A DNA stretch of 39,178 nt. It comes from Bacteroidaceae bacterium (GTDB lineage Bacteria; Bacteroidota; Bacteroidia; Bacteroidales; Bacteroidaceae). The notes under the pieces were generated by a model. It ran no database searches, was not told where the DNA came from, and was given only the letters and a program-made list of their open reading frames with translations. The position numbers and the translations under genes were made by a program. Shown here one piece after another: positions 34,564 to 39,178 of this stretch. The stretch spans positions 1 through 39,178 of the forward strand of contig JAFZYE010000036.1 of assembly GCA_017616445.1 (NCBI GenBank), given 5' to 3'. Every line of letters begins with the position of its first letter. Position 1 is the stretch's first letter.

Positions 34564-35864
34564 CACTTCACTGCTCTCGCTTTAAATGTCTGGAATCCGT
34601 AGATGGTAATCAGCACGAAACAGATGAAAGGCAGGATAAAGGAGAAATTGACGGCTGGCATACCGAAGATAACCTCTTGGTCGATAAGATAACCCTGAAG
34701 AGGAGGCATCAACGCACCACCAACGATAGCCATCACAAGGAAGGCTGCACCCAGTGAAGTGTCTTCGTTGCTAACGTTCTCAAGGGCTATACCGTAGATG
34801 CTTGGGAACATGATAGACATGAAGAGGCTGATGCAGACAAGGCTGTACAATCCCCAAAAGCCCTCAATACAGATGGCACCAAGCGTACAGATTGAAGCTC
34901 CTACACCAAAAATCATCAACAATCGACGTTGGTTAACATACTTCATGATGTAAGTGCCTACGAAGCGACCTGTCAACGACAGAGACATGGCCACAATGTT
35001 ATAACGTTGTGCTGTAGCCTTATCGATGCCCAAGTGGTCGGCATACTGGATGATGAATGTCCATACCATGATCTGAGCTGCTACATAGAGTACCTGTGCA
35101 AACACTCCATTACGATAAATACTGTTGCTCCACAAACGAGAGAGCGTAGTACGAGCACTGGTCTTTGAATCATTCTCGCCTTTCAGCGAAGGCATCTTGG
35201 TGAGAGCAATGATGATGAACATCACAAGCACTACCAGACCGATTGCTACGTATGGATCACGAATGACTGCCAAATCATGAAGTCGGATATCAGCTTTCTC
35301 TGCATCAGAAAGGGCACCAAAAATAATCTGTCCTGCTTCATCACGCTTGTCGGAAATGAGGTTTGGCAGTACAATGAACGAAGCTACAGCCATACCAGAG
35401 AGGGAACCTACGGGATTGAAGGCCTGAGCCAGATTAAGACGTCTTGTAGAGTTTTCCTTCGAACCAAGTGACAGGATGAAAGGGTTTGCACTAGTTTCAA
35501 GGAAAGCCAATCCGAACGTGAGGATATAAAGCGAGATGCAGAAGAAAGTGAACTCCTGGAACTGTGCAGCGGGGATGAACAGGAACGCACCTACGGCATA
35601 GAGTCCAAGACCGATGAGCACACCGACTTTATAGGAGTACTTGCGGATGAACAGGGCAGCAGGAATAGCCATCGTGGCATAACCACCGTAGAATGCGAAC
35701 TGAACCATCGATGCTTTTGCAGCAGAAATCTCCATCAGCGTCTGAAAGGCCGCCACCATTGGATTCGTGATATCGTTGGCAAATCCCCACAGGGCAAACA
35801 ACGATGTCACGAGGATAAACGTTACGAGATATTTCTTCTCGACAAGTTTACTCTTTGTTTTCAT
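34563..35864 (-). CDS. fucP: L-fucose:H+ symporter, FucP-like MFS transporter
   Basis: A 433-residue inner-membrane carrier with about 12 hydrophobic segments. FucP-type motifs are seen: FALWGFANDITNPMVAAFQ near the N-terminus and FGLAFLETSANPFILSLG in the fourth to fifth segment. It imports L-fucose with protons. The ATG at 35864 (MKTKSKLVEKK) is favoured over a start 69 bp upstream, because the latter would overlap the preceding dehydrogenase gene. Between mutarotase and dehydrogenase genes in the fucose operon. Related sugars such as L-galactose might also be carried. Confidence 0.92.
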   Translation of the reverse strand: MKTKSKLVEKKYLVTFILVTSLFALWGFANDITNPMVAAFQTLMEISAAKASMVQFAFYGGYATMAIPAALFIRKYSYKVGVLIGLGLYAVGAFLFIPAAQFQEFTFFCISLYILTFGLAFLETSANPFILSLGSKENSTRRLNLAQAFNPVGSLSGMAVASFIVLPNLISDKRDEAGQIIFGALSDAEKADIRLHDLAVIRDPYVAIGLVVLVMFIIIALTKMPSLKGENDSKTSARTTLSRLWSNSIYRNGVFAQVLYVAAQIMVWTFIIQYADHLGIDKATAQRYNIVAMSLSLTGRFVGTYIMKYVNQRRLLMIFGVGASICTLGAICIEGFWGLYSLVCISLFMSIMFPSIYGIALENVSNEDTSLGAAFLVMAIVGGALMPPLQGYLIDQEVIFGMPAVNFSFILPFICFVLITIYGFQTFKARAVK

Positions 35865-35913
35865 AAAAAGGATATTGTTTAGTTTGTTAGTATTGTCTGA
35901 AGTAAGTTCAATT

Positions 35914-36939
35914 CTAATCAGAAAAGTTGACAAGGATTCGGAACACTTTTCCAGGATTCTCGCTCCACCAACGCATGGTTTCGAGCCCTTCTTCCGGCTT
36001 GATGACTTTGGTAATCAGTTCGTCAGTAGGACAGGTTCCACGCTCCAGATAATGAATGACTGCACGGAAGTCTTCAGGCATCGCATTACGCGAGCCACGG
36101 ATATCCAGTTCTTTCTGAACAAAGTACTTCGTTTGTAGCAACACCTCACTCTTCGCATAACCTATACAAACCACACGACCTGTGAAGGCAACCTCATTAA
36201 CTGCTAACTGATAAGTAGGAACAGATCCGACTGCCTCAATCACCACGTCAGGACCATAGCCACCTGTCAACTCCGACAGACGCTGATGCACGTCCTCAGT
36301 CTTTGTATTCACTGCATAGGTGGCCCCTAACTGCTTAGCCAAAGCCAGCTTCTCATCATCGATATCAGCTGCAATCACAGTAGCGCCTCGAAGTGCGGCA
36401 CGAACGATGGCACCTAATCCCACCATTCCACAACCAATCACCATCACGACATCGATATCTGTCACTTGTCCACGGTTCACAGCATGGAAACCTACAGACA
36501 TAGGTTCAATCAAAGCACAAGTCTTTGTGGACAATTCGCCTGCTGGGATGATCTTCTGCCATGGCAGTACGATGTATTCACGCATCGCTCCATCACGCTG
36601 AACACCCAACGTCTCGTTATGCTGACAGGCATTCACACGGTTGTTACGGCAGCTGGCACAATGACCACAATTCGTATAGGGATTACATGTAACCACCATT
36701 CCTGGTTTCAGATTCTCTGGCACACCAGCGCCTACTGCCTCAATCACAGCACCGATCTCGTGACCAGGGATCACAGGATTCAGCGCCATGCTGTTTCTAC
36801 CCATAAAGGTATTGATATCTGAACCACAGAAACCAACGTATTGTATCTTTAACAACACCTCGCCTGCCTGTGGAGCAGCAGGGCGATTGAGTTCAATCAC
36901 TTTATATTCCTGATTGTGGGAAATCTGTATTGCTTTCAT
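35914..36939 (-). CDS. Zinc-dependent medium-chain dehydrogenase of the fucose operon
   Basis: 341 residues. The catalytic-zinc stretch is GFCGSDIN and PGHE. Four structural-zinc cysteines occur in CNPYTNCGHCASCRNNRVNAC. The NAD-binding motif is VIGCGMVGLGA. It is related to L-idonate, sorbitol and galactitol-phosphate dehydrogenases. In an oxidative fucose route it could oxidise L-fucose itself or a later acid such as 2-keto-3-deoxy-L-fuconate; the aldo-keto reductase is the better candidate for the first step. Starts four bases inside the end of the amidohydrolase gene (ATGA overlap). Confidence 0.85.
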   Translation of the reverse strand: MKAIQISHNQEYKVIELNRPAAPQAGEVLLKIQYVGFCGSDINTFMGRNSMALNPVIPGHEIGAVIEAVGAGVPENLKPGMVVTCNPYTNCGHCASCRNNRVNACQHNETLGVQRDGAMREYIVLPWQKIIPAGELSTKTCALIEPMSVGFHAVNRGQVTDIDVVMVIGCGMVGLGAIVRAALRGATVIAADIDDEKLALAKQLGATYAVNTKTEDVHQRLSELTGGYGPDVVIEAVGSVPTYQLAVNEVAFTGRVVCIGYAKSEVLLQTKYFVQKELDIRGSRNAMPEDFRAVIHYLERGTCPTDELITKVIKPEEGLETMRWWSENPGKVFRILVNFSD

Positions 36940-37817
36940 TCTGACATATTTTTAATATAAGGCAACTCGGGCAGATGCTTGAAGCCATAGAACTGCACGG
37001 CATTCTCACCGAGAAACTTCGCCTTATCTTGTTCTGATAATTCGTTTGTTTTTTGTATAAAATCGTACGACATCTTATACGTGATGGCAGTAATCGTTCG
37101 AGGATAATCACTTCCCCACATCAAGCGGTCTATACCCACCCAATCGGCAGCCTCCTTGATGCTGCGTACTGCTGATGGGTAGGGATAGAATTCAGAGTTA
37201 TACAACCATGTGATACCACCCGATTCTATCATCACGTTCTTTGCACATCGTGCCAATAATACCTGACTTTTGAAAGCAGGAGTCGTCACCATGCCGAAAT
37301 GGCCAATGGCCACTTTCAGATCTGGGCACTCCTGTATCACCTCAGCCATCTCGCCTATCTGTGTCTCGTTCTCTCCTAAACACATCGAGAGCACCATTCC
37401 CTTTTCCTCCATATATTTAAATACGGGCAAGAGACTGAGTAGCGATTCTTGCATTCGATGCCCAGGAAATGCGATTCCTTTCAAACCCGCCTGATAAACA
37501 GCTTTCGCCTCGTCCAGATTCCAAGCCATACCCATACAGAAGAAACGCTCCGGGTATTTCGTCTGGACTTCTGTGAGATAGGCATTCTGGTTCCCATCGA
37601 TTACCTCTTGCACCACCACTGCGGCACCTACTTGAGCGTAGTCCATATTAGACAGGAACACTTCTGCAGAGTTCACCCCGTCAACTAACCAAGGTGGCAG
37701 CATCTGCACCTCTTCATTCATGAAGATACTTCTACCGTTCTTCAACGAAAGTATTCTCTTTCCTTCCACCCATGTATCTTGTTTCAACCACAGATGGCTA
37801 TGAGCATCTATAATCAT
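36936..37817 (-). CDS. Amidohydrolase-2 family protein, candidate L-fuconolactonase
   Basis: 293 residues of the COG3618/amidohydrolase-2 type, a metal-dependent TIM barrel. Metal ligands are suggested by HSH (residues 6-8, MIIDAHSHLW), the histidine in VAIGHFGMV and the Asp in MWGSDYPRT. Family members open sugar lactones such as L-fuconolactone and L-rhamnonolactone. It stands 15 bp downstream of an aldo-keto reductase that could form the lactone. Lactonase activity is inferred from this pairing; other hydrolase substrates are possible. Confidence 0.82.
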   Translation of the reverse strand: MIIDAHSHLWLKQDTWVEGKRILSLKNGRSIFMNEEVQMLPPWLVDGVNSAEVFLSNMDYAQVGAAVVVQEVIDGNQNAYLTEVQTKYPERFFCMGMAWNLDEAKAVYQAGLKGIAFPGHRMQESLLSLLPVFKYMEEKGMVLSMCLGENETQIGEMAEVIQECPDLKVAIGHFGMVTTPAFKSQVLLARCAKNVMIESGGITWLYNSEFYPYPSAVRSIKEAADWVGIDRLMWGSDYPRTITAITYKMSYDFIQKTNELSEQDKAKFLGENAVQFYGFKHLPELPYIKNMSE

Positions 37818-37832
37818 TGTAGAATTAAATTA

Positions 37833-38780
37833 TCATGTGTTTGACCACGATACACGTTTCTGATTACCGATAATCTTCTGTACGTCCTCAACGAGTTGCC
37901 AGTCAGGTTCCTCGTTAGCCCAATCAATATTTCGCTTGACGTTTTCTGGGTTGGCCGAAGAGAACAAAGTACTTGTCACACGAGGATTGCTTACAGAATA
38001 CTGTATAGCAAGCTTCTCAATTGGATAACCCTTTTCTGCACAATACTGAGCAGCTTTCGTACATGCTTCAGCTAAAGGTGCAGGAGCAGGATGCCAAGCA
38101 GGTGCTCCACGTGACGAAAGCAGACCCATGCTGAGCGGCGAAGCATTGATCACACCAACACCCTTACTTTCAAAGTAATCAAGGAAATCAACCAACTTAT
38201 CATCGTTCAGGCAATAATGACAGAAGTTGAGTATGCTATCCACCGTACCATCTTCGCAGTGGTCAACGACCCATTTCAGGTTTTCTAATTGCAAATCCGT
38301 TATTCCAACATGACCGACAACACCTTTCTTCTTCAATTCCACAAGAGCCGGAAGTGTCTCATCAACGACTTTCTGTAATCCACCAGGTAATGAAGCCTGA
38401 AACTCAATATCGTGAACATTGATAATATCAATGAAATCCACATTCAGTCGCTCCATACTCTCGTAAACACTATCAGTAGCACGCTTTCCCGAATAATCCC
38501 ATGTGTTCACGCCATCCTTGCCATATCGTCCCACTTTCGTAGAAAGAAAGTATTTATCACGCGGAATAATCTTCAAGGCTTTACCCAACACAGTCTCTGC
38601 CTTGTAATAACCATAATAAGGACTGACATCAATAAAGTTGATTCCACCTTCTATGGCAGTCTCAACAGCTTTAATGCTCTCAGCTTCCTTAGTCTCGTGA
38701 AACACACTTCCAAGAGACGATGCGCCAAAACTAAGATTGGATATTTTCAATCCTGTCTTGCCTAATTCTGAATATCTCAT
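37833..38780 (-). CDS. Aldo-keto reductase, candidate L-fucose dehydrogenase
   Basis: 315 residues, close to L-galactose dehydrogenase and L-fucose (D-threo-aldose 1-) dehydrogenases. The AKR catalytic residues appear in order: Asp and Tyr in FIDVSPYYGYY, Lys in FLSTKVGRYG and His in DIINVHDIEF. Late stretch KLAIQYSVSNPRVTSTLFSSANP is typical. L-fucose and L-galactose share configuration, so fucose is a reasonable substrate, giving L-fuconolactone for the next enzyme. First gene of the operon, with its own promoter 47 bp upstream. Confidence 0.87.
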   Translation of the reverse strand: MRYSELGKTGLKISNLSFGASSLGSVFHETKEAESIKAVETAIEGGINFIDVSPYYGYYKAETVLGKALKIIPRDKYFLSTKVGRYGKDGVNTWDYSGKRATDSVYESMERLNVDFIDIINVHDIEFQASLPGGLQKVVDETLPALVELKKKGVVGHVGITDLQLENLKWVVDHCEDGTVDSILNFCHYCLNDDKLVDFLDYFESKGVGVINASPLSMGLLSSRGAPAWHPAPAPLAEACTKAAQYCAEKGYPIEKLAIQYSVSNPRVTSTLFSSANPENVKRNIDWANEEPDWQLVEDVQKIIGNQKRVSWSNT

Positions 38781-38826
38781 ATCATGAAAACTATTTATCT
38801 AGTAAGTAAATTATCGTTTTATCATG

Positions 38827-38858
38827 CAAAGATACACATAATTTTCTATACTCGCAAA
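38827..38858 (-). promoter_or_regulatory. Promoter of the fucose operon
   Basis: On the minus strand TTTG (38858-38855), a 20-bp gap and TATCTTTG (38834-38827) match the Bacteroidota consensus. It precedes the aldo-keto reductase; no operator is recognised. Confidence 0.8.
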
Positions 38859-38930
38859 TAATCTGAACAATTAACAAGATTTTTCGCTGCCGATTCGCTC
38901 AATTAGGCATTTATTTGCTCATCAAACTCA

Positions 38931-39034
38931 TCAGGCCAGCCCATAAGCCCATAGGCCTCATTAGTCTCATAGGCCCCATTAGCCCCATTTGGCCCATAAG
39001 CCCCATATCTCCCCCTAAAGGGGGTTGGGGGGTC
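38931..39034. repeat. 9-bp tandem repeat and a palindromic element
   Basis: From 38931 to 39008, units such as GGCCCCATT, AGCCCCATT, TGGCCCATA and AGCCCCATA follow in 9-bp steps. Then a copy of the palindromic element (CCCCCTAAAGGGGG core, 39009-39034) runs up to the rRNA terminator. A frame through this stretch is a repeat artefact, not a gene. Confidence 0.8.
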
Positions 39035-39077
39035 AAAAAAAAAGCAGTCTCCCAGGATTTCTCCTGAAAGACTGCTG
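39034..39077 (-). terminator. Terminator of the rRNA operon
   Basis: On the minus strand AGCAGTCT (39076-39069) pairs with AGACTGCT (39050-39043), with an inner CAGGA/TCCTG stem. A run of nine T follows (39043-39035). It lies a few bases after the 5S rRNA 3' end. Confidence 0.93.
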
Positions 39078-39084
39078 TATGAAA

Positions 39085-39178
39085 AAGGCGGCGACCTACT
39101 CTCCCACATTGCGGTGCAGTACCATCGGCGCGCCTGGGCTTAACTTCTCTGTTCGGGATGGGAAGAGGTGGAACCCCA
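39085..39178 (-). rRNA. rrf: 5S ribosomal RNA (partial, 5' end beyond the window)
   Basis: The minus strand has the conserved 5S core: GGGGTTCCACCTCTTCCCAT, then CCGAACAGAGAAGTTAAGCC, then GCCGATGGTACTGC, and ends GGGAGAGTAGGTCGCCGCC. About 94 bases are present; some 15-20 at the 5' end are missing. It marks the end of an rRNA operon that extends to the right of this window. Confidence 0.96.

Noticed and set aside
38903..39109. 68-codon frame with GAYGPNGANGAY-type repeats
   Set aside because: It is a translation of the 9-bp repeat, the palindromic element and the rRNA terminator, not a gene.

Overview
The window looks like a chromosomal segment of a Prevotella/Segatella-type member of the Bacteroidota. 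The evidence is: promoters of the TTTG-N(about 20)-TAnnTTTG class; a glutamate synthase cluster with LL-diaminopimelate aminotransferase; a fused DAHP synthase/chorismate mutase; a BspA-like leucine-rich repeat surface protein; a FucP-type fucose transporter; and a 5S rRNA whose sequence matches that group. The lineage is inferred from gene content, not from a database match.

Region 1 (1-14960, minus strand) is a nitrogen and glutamine cluster. Read in the direction of transcription it holds a leader peptide with a terminator, gltB, gltD, an inserted IS4-family element, dapL, a long PurF-like amidophosphoribosyltransferase, pyrG, and carA joined in frame to carB. Four of these products use glutamine as amide donor. 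gltB is preceded by a short Asn-rich leader ORF and a terminator with a competing antiterminator, which fits transcription attenuation.

Region 2 (15160-22480, minus strand) starts with a 22-bp palindromic tandem array and then carries a redox/iron group. In transcription order this is a hemerythrin/RIC-like protein fused to a LuxR helix-turn-helix, a porin-like beta-barrel, an imelysin lipoprotein, a di-heme CxxCH lipoprotein of the DUF1111 type, and a CcsBA cytochrome c synthase that would attach the heme.

Region 3 (22500-28880) has two divergent secreted proteins: a large multi-domain protein ending in a CX5R tyrosine-phosphatase-like domain (minus) and a three-block BspA-like LRR protein (plus).

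Region 4 (29040-32460, plus strand) is an aromatic amino acid operon: aminotransferase, DAHP synthase/chorismate mutase and prephenate dehydrogenase. It is preceded by a textbook attenuator whose leader peptide contains YYYYYFYF, and it is closed by a strong terminator.

Region 5 (32477-38860, minus strand) is a compact L-fucose operon: aldo-keto reductase, amidohydrolase (lactonase-like), zinc dehydrogenase, FucP, mutarotase and GH29 fucosidase. It contains no FucI/FucK/FucA, so it points to an oxidative, non-phosphorylating route. The window ends in the 3' part of an rRNA operon (5S, minus strand).

Across the whole window, short repeats fill the gaps between genes and also lie inside conserved genes. 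One class is tandem arrays with a 7-bp unit whose sequence differs from locus to locus. The other is a palindromic element, which yields the peptide PLKGVRG when read in the coding frame of the cytochrome c synthase gene.
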